Both the position numbers and the translations under genes were made by a program. Below the pieces are notes generated by a model that saw only the letters and a program-made list of their open reading frames with translations, searched no databases and had not been told where the DNA came from. Below are positions 15,914-24,981 of a DNA stretch of 64,000 bases, one piece after another. How positions within the stretch are numbered: position 1 is the first letter of the stretch; every line of letters starts with the position of its first letter. Source of the stretch: Rhizobium mesosinicum (GTDB lineage Bacteria > Pseudomonadota > Alphaproteobacteria > Rhizobiales > Rhizobiaceae); NCBI RefSeq assembly GCF_019511345.1, contig NZ_JAEUAK010000011.1, positions 124,001 through 188,000 of the forward strand, written 5' to 3'.

Positions 15914-16714
15914 ATGCTTCGCACCCTATTCACCTTCGCTCTCATTCTTGCCGGCGCGCTTGCCGCAAGGGCCGAGGCGTCCGACACAGACAGCACGCAG
16001 CCGCCTGCAGATCCCTGCACGCGCCAGAGCTTCGAAGGCGCCGCCTATATCGTCTGCCCCGTCGATCCCGCAAAGGCGGATCTGCGCCTGTTCTGGAAGG
16101 GCGCCGGGGGCAAGCCCTATCGCTATTTTTCAGATGTCGCCGATGCCGTCACCGGTCACGGACATCGCCTTCTGTTCGCGATGAATGCCGGCATGTATCG
16201 CGAGGATTTCACGCCGATGGGGCTTTATGTCGAGGATGGCGAGGCGCTGATAGAAGTGAACAGAGAGGCGCCGCCCAAGGTCTCCGGGCCGGTGCCGAAC
16301 TTCTTCAAGCAGCCGAACGGCATCTTCTATCTTGACGAGGCCGGCGCTCACATCATCCCGACCGTGGAGTTCCTGAAGCAGAGCTCGAAACCGCGCCTCG
16401 CCACCCAATCCGGCCCGATGCTGGTCATCGCGGGCAGGATCAACCCGATCTTCATAGAGGGCTCGACCGACCGCACGCGCCGCAACGGCGTCGGCATCTC
16501 CTCGGACGGCACGTTGCGCTTCGTCATCAGCGAGAACGACGTGAACTTCCACGATTTCGCAAGGTTCTTCCGCGACGAGCTTAAATGCGCCGACGCGCTC
16601 TTCCTCGACGGCGGAAACGGCACCGGGCTCTACAATCCCGCCCGCCGCCGCAACGATACATCCTGGCACGGCGGCTACGGCCCGATCTTCGGGCTGGTGG
16701 GGGAGCGGGATTAA
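15914..16714 (+). CDS. Phosphodiester glycosidase (NAGPA/DUF2233-type), periplasmic
   Basis: This 266-residue protein has a signal peptide (about residues 1-21, ending near ARA/E). The remainder fits the phosphodiester glycosidase domain seen in NAGPA and bacterial DUF2233 proteins: LLFAMNAGMYREDFTPMGLYVEDG, FKQPNGIFYLDEAG, TQSGPMLVIAG, RRNGVGIS, and the terminal LFLDGGNGTGLYNP motif. The family cleaves sugar phosphodiesters; the bacterial substrates are mostly unknown. The gene's TAA stop lies at the first bases of a repeat at 16712. Confidence 0.9.
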   Translation: MLRTLFTFALILAGALAARAEASDTDSTQPPADPCTRQSFEGAAYIVCPVDPAKADLRLFWKGAGGKPYRYFSDVADAVTGHGHRLLFAMNAGMYREDFTPMGLYVEDGEALIEVNREAPPKVSGPVPNFFKQPNGIFYLDEAGAHIIPTVEFLKQSSKPRLATQSGPMLVIAGRINPIFIEGSTDRTRRNGVGISSDGTLRFVISENDVNFHDFARFFRDELKCADALFLDGGNGTGLYNPARRRNDTSWHGGYGPIFGLVGERD

Positions 16715-16905
16715 AGCGATTTCAGGAAAGGTGTGCAGCGGTTTTGCGCAGGCTGCTGACAAACATTGCAAACCCCGCGACGTCATCCTCGGCCTTGTGC
16801 CGAGGATCTGCTCCGGCCGATTAAATATCTGAAAAGAAATGCTTTCTCGCCAAGAGGATTGCAGCGGTCAGATGCTCGGCACAAGGCCGAGCATGACGGA
16901 TGAGA
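16712..16905. repeat. TAAAGC-type repeat fragment and inverted hairpin repeat
   Basis: 16712-16756 begins TAAAGCGATTTCAGG and contains GTGTGCAGCGGTTTTGCG, as in copies at 8225, 42121 (reverse) and 59345. It supplies the stop codon of the upstream gene. It is followed by an inverted pair of hairpin units (CGTCATCCTCGGCCTTGTGC at 16781 and its approximate reverse near 16882-16902). Confidence 0.75.
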
Positions 16906-16958
16906 CTTTGTCAATAAACTGAGCAAAAGTGCGATGCGGCCTTGCGTCAGGAACTGCT

Positions 16959-17507
16959 TCAGGCCGCCTTGGGGGCCACCAGCTGCCGTGTCTCGACGAT
17001 CTCGGCAAAATCGGATTCCAGATGCGCCATCGTCACATCGAAGATCGTGCGCGCCGAAAGGTTGGCATCCGGCAGGTCGAAGCCGAGCACGGCGTCGCGG
17101 ACGACGCTCATCTTGAAGCCGAGGTCAGAGCCGGCCCGCACGGTGGTATTGACGCAGAAGCCGGCGACTGCCCCGGTCACGAAAAGATGCGTGATCCCGA
17201 CCTCGTTCAGATAGCCTTCGAGCTCGGTTGAGGCAAAGGCCGACGAAGTGCACTTGATGAAGACCGGTTCGTTCTCCCGCGCCACGGCGCAGGGCATCGG
17301 CTGGTATCCGGGCGCACCTTCATTGAGCGCCGAGCTCTCGTCGGCCTCGCGATGGCGGATATGGATGACCGGCCTGCGGTCGGCGCGAAAGGCAGCGGCA
17401 AGGGCTGCGATCTTCTCTCCCGCCTCGCCGTTCACACGCTCGCGCCCGGCATCGAGCCGCGCCTGCATGACCATCTGCATGTCGATGATGAGGAGCGCTC
17501 TCGTCAT
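16959..17507 (-). CDS. Cysteine hydrolase, isochorismatase-like family
   Basis: This 182-residue protein has the complete catalytic triad of the family: Asp9 in LLIIDMQ, Lys85 in VFIKCTSSAF, and Cys118 in VTGAVAGFCVNTT, with the preceding cis-peptide region (GAVAG). Members hydrolyse isochorismate, nicotinamide, ureidoacrylate or N-carbamoyl compounds, and the sequence here does not single out one. The gene is isolated; its neighbours are a repeat and a secreted Ser/Thr-rich protein. Confidence 0.92.
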   Translation of the reverse strand: MTRALLIIDMQMVMQARLDAGRERVNGEAGEKIAALAAAFRADRRPVIHIRHREADESSALNEGAPGYQPMPCAVARENEPVFIKCTSSAFASTELEGYLNEVGITHLFVTGAVAGFCVNTTVRAGSDLGFKMSVVRDAVLGFDLPDANLSARTIFDVTMAHLESDFAEIVETRQLVAPKAA

Positions 17508-17894
17508 GGTTGAATTCCTTCGGGCTTTCTGTCGATATTCTCACAATGTGCCCCGAACTTTACCATCTGCTGCAGGGCAAGTCGCTCCCGAAATCTCGTG
17601 AGGGGCCTGCGATAATGCAGTCGTGATCGGAGCGGAGGCGGCCGCAGAAACCAGAGGTTGAGCAACTGGGAGATCGCATAGGCTGCACCGCAAAATGCGG
17701 CCATATTCCCCGCCATTGAGCAGAGTCAGAAACGATTTCGTCGGTTCGAAACCCGCGAAAGGGGGACATCGACATCGCTCTTCTTTTGTACGGCAGCGTA
17801 GATTTTGCGCCGGGGTGTCAAAAAAAAGCGGAACATCGGCAACGCCTTCGGGTTGAAGCCTTTATCACCAACGTCCAACTGAAAGGCGAACCCA
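17508..17894. other. Intergenic region, no gene seen
   Basis: 387 bases between divergent genes. Open frames here lack conserved patterns or good start signals. Promoters of the isochorismatase-like gene (minus) and the secreted-protein gene (plus) must lie here; I see no convincing operator. Confidence 0.5.
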
Positions 17895-18263
17895 ATGCTT
17901 TTGAAAATTCTCGCGACTTCGGCCCTTGCCCTGTCACTGGCGACCTCGGCCATGGCACAGTCCTCCGGTACATCCGGCAGCGGTACGTCCGGCAGCGGTA
18001 CGTCAGGTACGGGCACCACCGATGGCAACAGCAATGGCACCGGCGGCAACACGGACGGCAGCAGCACCAACCGCAGCGGGATGGACACCAATACAACCGG
18101 CTCCACCAACAACGCCGGCAATCCGTCCAGCGGCACCGTCAACCCGGGCGCCTCCGGCGGCGACCCGAACGACTGCCAGCGCACGACCAACAGCGGCACA
18201 GGCAACCCGGCGCCGACACCTTCGGTGAATGCGATCCAGCCGGATGCGGCAAACGCCTGCTGA
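17895..18263 (+). CDS. Secreted Ser/Gly/Thr/Asn-rich low-complexity protein
   Basis: This 122-residue protein has a clear Sec signal peptide (residues 1-21, cleavage after AMA/Q). The mature part is nearly all Ser, Gly, Thr, Asn and Pro with SSGTSGSGTSGSGTS-type repeats, and ends with two Cys (DDCQ-like NDCQ and NAC). It is probably disordered in the periplasm or outside the cell. Tandem GGTACGTCNGGCAGC-like DNA repeats lie at about 17966-18010. Similar short GT-rich proteins are frequent in rhizobia; function unknown. Confidence 0.75.
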   Translation: MLLKILATSALALSLATSAMAQSSGTSGSGTSGSGTSGTGTTDGNSNGTGGNTDGSSTNRSGMDTNTTGSTNNAGNPSSGTVNPGASGGDPNDCQRTTNSGTGNPAPTPSVNAIQPDAANAC

Positions 18264-18390
18264 TCCCCCGAGACGGCACCGGCCGGCCCGCAGCGGATGA
18301 GCTTCTGCTGGGGGCCGGGTCGCGGCGCGGCATCTGGGGTTCGCGCGAGCGGACCCTCGCGAACGCGTTCTCGTTGGTCAGCCCTGGATA

Positions 18391-21264
18391 TCAGGACCAG
18401 GCGCTAATGCGCCGGCGCCGCCGACGTAAAGGTCCTGATCTCAATGCTTCATGAGCGGCGACAATATCCAGACTGCCGCTGCTGTCGCAGCGATCGCTGA
18501 TTGCTTTCAGCTGTGCCAACGGCTGTGCAGGGTCGCCGATCTCTTTCGCAAGCTTGACACGGCTTGTTGCAGCCCGCAGCGCAAAACCGAGAGCGCCGCT
18601 CTTCCGACCCAGGTCTATCGCATCCTGAAGGCGCCGCATCGCGGAAACGGTATCTCCATCCCGCCAGCACACCAAGCCTCGAAGATGCAGAAATTCGGCG
18701 TCGCACCATCTGTCTCCGCGCTGCCTGCAATAGTCCACGCCCTCATCGATGCTCTGGCGAGCAACCTCGACCTGATCATGCGAAAGTGCCGCGTGAGCGA
18801 GCATCGCATACCGCAGGGGTAAATGGATGAGAAAATTGCACTCGCGAATGGCGGCGATTGCATCCCTCAAACGCTGGACTGCCTCCCGCTCTCCACGTGC
18901 GGCATCGATCGCCGCCTGATGAAAGCGGGCGAATGGCGGCCAGGTGTCGATCTGGCGGGTCTTGAGGCGCTCGGCCAGCATCGACGCTCGCTCCTGCGCC
19001 AAATCAATCCGTCCGCATAGCAACGCTATGGGCGTGGCCGCGACCGCAAGCGAATGCGCGCAAGACAAGTCGTGGTTCAAAGTCAGCGCGGCGTTCAGTG
19101 CTTCCTCCGCAATCTCAAGTGCACGCCGATGCTTGCCGACCACCCAAGTGGACCATGAAAGATGATTTCGGAAATTGACGAACCTGTCGATCTGGAACCT
19201 CGAGGTCTGACCGCGATTGCCGAAAGTTGCATGCTCGCGAGCCAGACGCTCGAGACCCGCATGCCCGGATCTGATGTTGCCTTGGTAGAATTCGCACGTA
19301 AACAACTCTCGATCGACATTGGGAGCCGCGGAATAATCGTCTACGGACGCCATGAAGCGGCGGAGATCGGCAATCGTCTCAAACGCCCGCTGATGAAAGC
19401 CCATCGCGGTCTGAACCATTGCCAGGCCCACCTTCGTGCGAAGACAATGTTCCACGCTTCCGGCCTCCAAAGCGAGCTCGAACCCCCTCTTCCAGGTTGC
19501 TTCCAGTTCGTCGCCGAAAGGATAACGATAACAGAGATTCCAGCCGTGGGCTGCCACCAGCTTCATACGCAGCAGGAGGTGATCGCCAGATAGGTTGTCC
19601 AGCGCCGACAGTGCCTTTTCGACCCGTGCCCCGCTTTCCGCCATCGTCGAGAACTCGACCCAGAACGGCAAAGCAGCAACGGTCAGCCGTACCCCAAGCT
19701 CGGCCTGCCCATCAGCATCATAGGCCCAATCGATCATGCGGCGGAGATCCGCGCTCCAGCCGCCGTAGAGCGCCACCCAGTCTTCACGCGGCCGCCACGT
19801 CCATTCCTCTTCTGCCCGTTCGAACAGCGCAAGAATGAAGCGGCCATACGCGATCATAGCCGCCTGCTGCTCGCCCTGCCCTATGAGCCGTTTGTTGGCG
19901 AAGGTTCGGGTAGTGTCGAGCAGCCGGTATCGGCGACGCCTCCCCGTGTAGTTGACCGACACCATGGACTTGATCGCGAGGGCTTCCAGCCACGCGGTAA
20001 GGTCTTCCTCATGCGCAAGATGCCCGAAAGCGTCGATGACATCGTCAAGCGCAAAGGTGCCGCCGAAAACGGAAAGGTGACGGAGCAGCCAGGCCTCGTT
20101 TTCTGAAAGCAGCCGATAACTCCAGTTCAGCGTCGCCGTCAGTGTCTTGTGACGATCCATGCCATCCCCGCGCGACGACAGTGCTTCGAAGTCGCGTTCA
20201 AGCATTTGCAGCAGCCCCGCAGGACCGTTGGCCTGAAGTTGCGGGGCCGCCAGTTCGATCGCCAGCGCAATGCCGTCAAGACGCCGGCTCAAACTCGTGA
20301 TCGAAGGGACATCCGCGTCCTCCAATCGATAGCCATGTGCCTCCGCGCGCCGAACCAGCAACTCGATCGCCGAAAAACCCATTGCCGACCCGGCATCGAG
20401 AGTCGCATCCTCGGGCGGGCACTGAAGCGGCGGAAGCCGATGGACAGTTTCGAACCTGCATCTCAACGGCTCGCGGCTTGTCGCGATGATATTCAATCCG
20501 TGCAAGGCATGGTTCAGTCGATCTGCTATGCCGGCTACGTCCGCCAGGAGGTGTTCGCAATTGTCAAGAACGAGAAGCTGGTTGCGGCCGCGCAGCGCGT
20601 CGATGAGACCTTCCACCTCGTCGATCGGGTTGCTTACGATGCCGAGCGCGCGACTAACGGCCAGGGCGACGAATTGTCCTTTTTCGATCGCGGCCAGATC
20701 GACGAAGCACACGGCTTGGTGCTCGCCGTTGGCGATCGCTCTTGCGGCTGCGATGGCGATGCTTGTCTTGCCGACGCCGGCAGGTCCGACCACCGTGAGC
20801 AATCGGGTCTGCTGCAGCGCCTCGACGATCGCCGCCAACGCACCGGCGCGCCCGACCAGCGGCTTTGATGGCGGCAGCACCCCGTCAATCTCCCTGATCG
20901 ACGCGGGAAAGGCCGCCTCCCTCGGCCTCTCGACCGTCAGCGATGCAACGAAGCGATATCCGCGGCCCGGGACTGTCGCTATGCAGGGAACGTCGATGCC
21001 GCCTGTCTCCAGCGCACGGCGCAGAGCGGCGATGTTGACCTTGAGATTGCTTTCGTCGACGAACAGGTTGGGCCACGCCGCTTTCAGAAGTTCGCTTTTG
21101 TTGACGACCTGCCCAGGCTGGCGCACGAGCGCATGAAGCAGATCCATGGCGCGCGATCCAAGACGTATCGGGCTATCGCCGCAGAGCAGCGACTGGCGAG
21201 CGGGCGTGAAACGGCAGTTGCCGAAGCAATATGTCGTCGCATCGATCATATCAGCCTGTTCCAT
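18391..21264 (-). CDS. Winged-helix/NB-ATPase/TPR transcriptional regulator
   Basis: This 957-residue protein starts after AAAGGAGGGG. Residues about 10-110 form an OmpR/PhoB-type winged helix (GSRAMDLLHALVRQPGQVVN, ESNLKVNIAALRRAL, VPGRGYRFV). Residues about 135-400 are an NB-ARC/STAND-like ATPase with Walker A GPAGVGKT (160-167) and Walker B LLVLDNCEH (230-238), plus ATSREPL. Residues about 450-957 form a long helical TPR-like sensor region. This COG3903-type architecture is a signal-responsive activator in which ligand binding allows ATP-dependent oligomerisation. It is divergent from the GlcG-like/ADH/ALDH operon, the obvious candidate target. Confidence 0.9.
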   Translation of the reverse strand: MEQADMIDATTYCFGNCRFTPARQSLLCGDSPIRLGSRAMDLLHALVRQPGQVVNKSELLKAAWPNLFVDESNLKVNIAALRRALETGGIDVPCIATVPGRGYRFVASLTVERPREAAFPASIREIDGVLPPSKPLVGRAGALAAIVEALQQTRLLTVVGPAGVGKTSIAIAAARAIANGEHQAVCFVDLAAIEKGQFVALAVSRALGIVSNPIDEVEGLIDALRGRNQLLVLDNCEHLLADVAGIADRLNHALHGLNIIATSREPLRCRFETVHRLPPLQCPPEDATLDAGSAMGFSAIELLVRRAEAHGYRLEDADVPSITSLSRRLDGIALAIELAAPQLQANGPAGLLQMLERDFEALSSRGDGMDRHKTLTATLNWSYRLLSENEAWLLRHLSVFGGTFALDDVIDAFGHLAHEEDLTAWLEALAIKSMVSVNYTGRRRRYRLLDTTRTFANKRLIGQGEQQAAMIAYGRFILALFERAEEEWTWRPREDWVALYGGWSADLRRMIDWAYDADGQAELGVRLTVAALPFWVEFSTMAESGARVEKALSALDNLSGDHLLLRMKLVAAHGWNLCYRYPFGDELEATWKRGFELALEAGSVEHCLRTKVGLAMVQTAMGFHQRAFETIADLRRFMASVDDYSAAPNVDRELFTCEFYQGNIRSGHAGLERLAREHATFGNRGQTSRFQIDRFVNFRNHLSWSTWVVGKHRRALEIAEEALNAALTLNHDLSCAHSLAVAATPIALLCGRIDLAQERASMLAERLKTRQIDTWPPFARFHQAAIDAARGEREAVQRLRDAIAAIRECNFLIHLPLRYAMLAHAALSHDQVEVARQSIDEGVDYCRQRGDRWCDAEFLHLRGLVCWRDGDTVSAMRRLQDAIDLGRKSGALGFALRAATSRVKLAKEIGDPAQPLAQLKAISDRCDSSGSLDIVAAHEALRSGPLRRRRRRISAWS

Positions 21265-21575
21265 TTCCCCTCCTTTCGCGGCTCACTTTGAGAGCGCTGC
21301 GCCTCGCGGATCCACGCCCGGACGACGGCGGCCATCGAATGGATCTCAGGGTTGGTCCCGCCCCGATAGCCTTATACCAGCAGATTTACCTCTTTTAACC
21401 AGCTATGCCGGTGCCGCGGTGATATCAATGTAGCGGGCTGACCGGGTATAGAGATCCCAAGCGCTCGCGCAGGTTTGCCCTATTCTTGAGGTTCGAGTTT
21501 CGTGTGGTCGTTGTTGGCCATGGCTGCTCGCGCCCCGGACCCGGAGTGATCCCCGGAGTAATCGAGGAGGCCGCC
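21265..21575. other. Divergent promoter region
   Basis: 311 bases between the large regulator and the GlcG-like gene, with no gene of its own. It should contain both promoters and the regulator's binding sites. I found no strong palindrome. Confidence 0.55.
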
Positions 21576-22007
21576 ATGCCCCGCGCGCTAAGCACACTGA
21601 CATTGTCGGACGCCAAGCGGATGATCGACGCGGCCGAAGCAAAGGCGGCCGATCTCGGCATTCCCTACAACATCGCTGTGGTCGACGTCGGCGGCGCGTT
21701 GATTGCGTTCGCGCGTCAGGATGGCGCTCTGGAAGGAAGCATCGATCTCGCCATCGGCAAGGCGAAGACAGCGCGGATGTTCAACAAGACGACCGAATAT
21801 CTCGCCGAACTGGCACAGCCCGGAGCGCCTCTGTTCGGGATCGACCAGAGCAATGCCGGCCATGTGGTGATTTTTGGCGGCGGTCTGCCCGTCACCATCG
21901 ACGACCAGATCGTCGGTGCCGTCGGCACCAGCGCCGGTTCGGTCGAACAGGACATTGCGGTCGCCGAGGCGGCGGCCGCCGCGATGGCAACAAATCCAAA
22001 AACCTGA
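21576..22007 (+). CDS. GlcG/HbpS family protein
   Basis: The start at 21576 (MPRALSTLTLSDAKRM) follows GAGGAGG; the longer frame to 21486 is not supported. At 143 residues it fits the GlcG/HbpS (DUF336) family: AEAKAADLGIPYNIAVVDVGG, FARQDGALEGSIDLAIGKAKTA, and the C-terminal GVGTSAGS-like GAVGTSAGSVEQDIAVAEAA. Such proteins bind haem or small ligands, or act as accessory subunits for alcohol/glycolate/propanediol degradation. First gene of a three-gene operon with ADH (12 bases on) and ALDH, consistent with an alcohol-to-acid pathway. Confidence 0.9.
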   Translation: MPRALSTLTLSDAKRMIDAAEAKAADLGIPYNIAVVDVGGALIAFARQDGALEGSIDLAIGKAKTARMFNKTTEYLAELAQPGAPLFGIDQSNAGHVVIFGGGLPVTIDDQIVGAVGTSAGSVEQDIAVAEAAAAAMATNPKT

Positions 22008-22019
22008 AGGAGACCAGTG

Positions 22020-23075
22020 ATGAGAGCTGCGCGCATTCTTGAATACAGGAAGCCCCTCGTCCTCGAGGACATCAAGGTTCCCGACATCCAGCCCGACGAG
22101 GTTCTCGTGAAAGTCGCCGCCTGCGGCATGTGCCGCTCGGACGTGCTGCTGATCGACGGCTTCTTCCAGGGCTATGGCGATATTCCGCCGCCCGTCATTC
22201 CCGGTCATGAGATAACGGGCACGGTCGAGAAAGTCGGCGGTGTCGTGGCCAAGGCTGCGGGATTGCAGGAAGGCGACCATGTCGTGGTGTCGCCCGGCTG
22301 GGGTGATGGCGTCTGCAGGCATTGCCAGGTCGGCAACACGCATATCTGCCCCAATGTCCGCTGGCCGGGCTTTGGTACTTACGGCGGCTTTGCCGAATAT
22401 ATCCCGGTGCCGGCCCGCTATGCGATCAAGGTCGCCAAACATCTGAAATTCGAGCAACTTGCACCACTCACCGACGCCGGTCTGACCCCCTATCGCGGGC
22501 TCAAGAAGATCCGCGATGCCGGCGGGCTCGGCCCGGACCGGGTGATCGGCGTCTTCGGCATCGGCGGCCTTGGCGCCTACGCCGTCCAATATGCCAGGCT
22601 GCTGGGCGCAGGCGGTCCCGTCGTCGCTGTCGCCAGAAACGAGCAGAAACTTCAGGTCGCGAAGAAATATGGCGCCGACCACATCATCGCGATCGAAGGC
22701 AAGTCCTCCGAGGAGGTCGGAAAGGAGCTTAAAAAGGCGACCGGCCAGGACAAGTTCGACGCGATCATCGACTGCGCCGGTGCGACCGAGATGATGCAGC
22801 TCGCCTTCTCGCGCCTGGCAATCGGCGGGCACTATGTCGATGTCGGCTTCATCGGCGACCGGATCAACGTTCCTTTGTTCCCGCGCGTCCATGGCGAGCA
22901 GACTTTTCACGGCTCTTTCTGGGGAAACAACGCCGATCTCATCGAGGTCATGGCGCTCGCTGCAGAAGGCAAGATCCAGCACACGATCAAGACGATCTCG
23001 TTCGACGATATCAATGAATATATCGACCTGTTGCGGGACAATAAAATCGTCGGTCGTGCAGTCGTCACCTTCTGA
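22020..23075 (+). CDS. Zinc-dependent alcohol dehydrogenase (MDR family)
   Basis: I chose ATG 22020 (AAGGAGA upstream) over the adjacent GTG. The 351-residue medium-chain dehydrogenase has the catalytic zinc motifs (CGMCRSD with Cys near 36, and PGHEITGTVEKVG). It also has a structural-zinc lobe reading DGVCRHCQVGNTHIC, in which the first of the four usual Cys is replaced by Asp. The Rossmann motif is FGIGGLGAYAVQYA. It oxidises an unknown alcohol with NAD(P). It sits between GlcG-like and aldehyde dehydrogenase genes on one transcript. Confidence 0.93.
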   Translation: MRAARILEYRKPLVLEDIKVPDIQPDEVLVKVAACGMCRSDVLLIDGFFQGYGDIPPPVIPGHEITGTVEKVGGVVAKAAGLQEGDHVVVSPGWGDGVCRHCQVGNTHICPNVRWPGFGTYGGFAEYIPVPARYAIKVAKHLKFEQLAPLTDAGLTPYRGLKKIRDAGGLGPDRVIGVFGIGGLGAYAVQYARLLGAGGPVVAVARNEQKLQVAKKYGADHIIAIEGKSSEEVGKELKKATGQDKFDAIIDCAGATEMMQLAFSRLAIGGHYVDVGFIGDRINVPLFPRVHGEQTFHGSFWGNNADLIEVMALAAEGKIQHTIKTISFDDINEYIDLLRDNKIVGRAVVTF

Positions 23076-23123
23076 CGGCATCGAACGCGTCGCTTGAAGA
23101 TAGGACTGTACGGAGGATTTCCC

Positions 23124-24500
23124 ATGCTTGAGGTGGTGCAAGCCTATGATCGTGAACATATCGCTGACCTGCCGACCGACGACGCGGCTGCGCTCGAACG
23201 CAAGCTGAGCCTCGCCCGCACACGTTTCGAAGACCGGGGCGGCTGGCTGAAGCCGCACCAGCGGATAGCCGTGCTGCATCGGCTTGCGGATCTCGTTGCC
23301 CAGCAGCGCGAAGTCTTCGCGATGAGGATCGCGCGTGAAGGGGGAAAGCCTTACACCGATGCGCTGGTTGAAACCGACCGCGCCACCGACGGGATACGCA
23401 ACGCCGCCGACCTGCTTCGCATCCGCGGCGGCTCCGAAATCCCGATGGGGCTGACCCCGGCCAGCGAGGGGCGGCGCGCCTGGACGATCCTCGAGCCCAT
23501 CGGCGTGGTCGCGGCGATCTCAGCGTTCAACCATCCCCTGAACCTCATCGTGCATCAGGTCGCGCCGGCGATCGCAACGGGCTGCCCTGTCATCGTCAAG
23601 CCTGCGGCGGCCACGCCGCTTTCCTGCCTGGAACTCGTAAAGCTCGTTCATGAAGCCGGGATGCCGGAGGGTTGGGTTCAGACCCTGCTCCCCGAGAGCC
23701 GCGATCTGTCCGGCGCCTTTGCGAGCGACCCGAGAGTGGCCTTCCTGAGCTTCATCGGCTCGGCCGCGGTCGGCTGGCGTCTGCGCGCCAACCTGGCGCC
23801 GGGAACACGCTGCGCGCTCGAGCATGGCGGCGTGGCGCCGGTGATCGTCGACCGCACCGCCGACATCGACGCGATCATCGAGCCGCTCGCGAAGGGCGGC
23901 TACTATCATGCGGGTCAGGTCTGTGTCTCGGTCCAGCGGATCTACGTGCATGAAGCGCTGAAGGATGCCTTCGTGGAACGGTTCGCCGAGCGCGTCGGGC
24001 GCCTGCGCGTCGGCGACCCCCGCCTTGCCGAGACGGAGGTCGGTCCCCTCATTCAACCGGCTGAAGCCGAACGGGTCGCCACCTGGATTGAGGAAGCCGT
24101 GTCAGGCGGTGCCCGTCTGATCGGAGGCGGACGGCTGAGCGACACGACGCTGGCGCCTGCTATTCTCGTCGATCCGCCCGGCACATTGAAGGTCTCGCGC
24201 GAGGAGGTCTTTGGCCCGCTCACCTGCATTTTCGGTTTTGCCGATCTCTATGATGCCATCCGCGAGGCAAATTCGCTGCCGGTCGCATTTCAGAGCAGCA
24301 TCTTCACCCGCGATCTCGCCGTCGCGCTCGACGCAGCCGAACGTCTCGACGCCTCGGCCGTCATGATCAATGACCACAGCGCCTTCCGTACCGACTGGAT
24401 GCCTTTCGCCGGGCGAAAGACATCCGGCTACGGGGTCGGCGGCATTCCTTATACCGCCCGTGAAATGACGGCGGAGAAGATGATCGTCTTCAAACGGTGA
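23124..24500 (+). CDS. NAD(P)-dependent aldehyde dehydrogenase
   Basis: The start at 23124 (MLEVVQAYDREH) follows ACGGAGGA. The 458-residue protein has the ALDH landmarks: the SAFNHPLNL active-site Asn region, the VIVKPAAATPLS coenzyme Lys region, the LEHGGVAPVIV Glu (family usually ELGGK), the HAGQVCVSVQRIY catalytic Cys, and the EEVFGPL motif. It oxidises the aldehyde made by the upstream ADH to an acid. The LEHGGVAP variant places it with phosphonoacetaldehyde/glyceraldehyde-3-P-like or sulfoacetaldehyde-type ALDHs, but I cannot fix the substrate. Confidence 0.93.
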   Translation: MLEVVQAYDREHIADLPTDDAAALERKLSLARTRFEDRGGWLKPHQRIAVLHRLADLVAQQREVFAMRIAREGGKPYTDALVETDRATDGIRNAADLLRIRGGSEIPMGLTPASEGRRAWTILEPIGVVAAISAFNHPLNLIVHQVAPAIATGCPVIVKPAAATPLSCLELVKLVHEAGMPEGWVQTLLPESRDLSGAFASDPRVAFLSFIGSAAVGWRLRANLAPGTRCALEHGGVAPVIVDRTADIDAIIEPLAKGGYYHAGQVCVSVQRIYVHEALKDAFVERFAERVGRLRVGDPRLAETEVGPLIQPAEAERVATWIEEAVSGGARLIGGGRLSDTTLAPAILVDPPGTLKVSREEVFGPLTCIFGFADLYDAIREANSLPVAFQSSIFTRDLAVALDAAERLDASAVMINDHSAFRTDWMPFAGRKTSGYGVGGIPYTAREMTAEKMIVFKR

Positions 24501-24515
24501 TCGGGACCCGGCCGC

Positions 24516-24698
24516 TCAATACCTGCAGGAGAGTGCGTTGGTCGGCCTGAAGCCCTGGCTGCATGCCGGATTCCTCGAATTCCAGGGCTGATACTGGAAA
24601 TCGGCACTGTTGGTTCGTGGATGCGTCGTGCACGATGACGCCAACGTGGCGAAGCCGACAATCAATCCAGCTATCGCAAACATCCAAAGTCTGGTCAT
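24516..24698 (-). CDS. Possible small exported or lipoprotein-like protein
   Basis: The frame gives MTRLWMFAIAGLIVGFATLA followed by SSCTTHPRTNSADFQYQPWN, 60 residues, with four Cys. There is a hydrophobic signal (residues 5-20) and an imperfect lipobox (LASSC), after which Cys could be lipidated; the tail CSQGFRPTNALSC would allow a disulfide. AAGGTG lies upstream. It converges with the ALDH gene, with 15 bases between stops. Another open frame on the same strand is less protein-like. Moderate confidence only. Confidence 0.45.
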   Translation of the reverse strand: MTRLWMFAIAGLIVGFATLASSCTTHPRTNSADFQYQPWNSRNPACSQGFRPTNALSCRY

Positions 24699-24981
24699 CA
24701 CGGTCACCTTCACGCAGCAGCTCGAAACAAGAATCCACGGCGTGACGGCAGTGTCAACGCGGAGCGCAGCCCGATCCCTGAAGAGGGGTGCGACCCGGCA
24801 GGCTGGGCGTGAGTTGGCCTAGAGAAACTTCAGCATCATGTGAAACAAATCCCAGAGTTGCACGTTTACACGTGCTGCTTTTAGCTCGGCAGCTAACCGG
24901 ATTGGGGGGCAAAATCCTATTTTGTATGTGAATCTTCAATCGCCCGATTGCGGCGAGACGCCCACGAGCGGAAGGTAACCG

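Noticed and set aside
21588..23279. A 563-codon minus-strand frame over the GlcG-like and ADH genes
   Set aside because: Shadow of two well-supported plus-strand genes; composition is unlike a protein.
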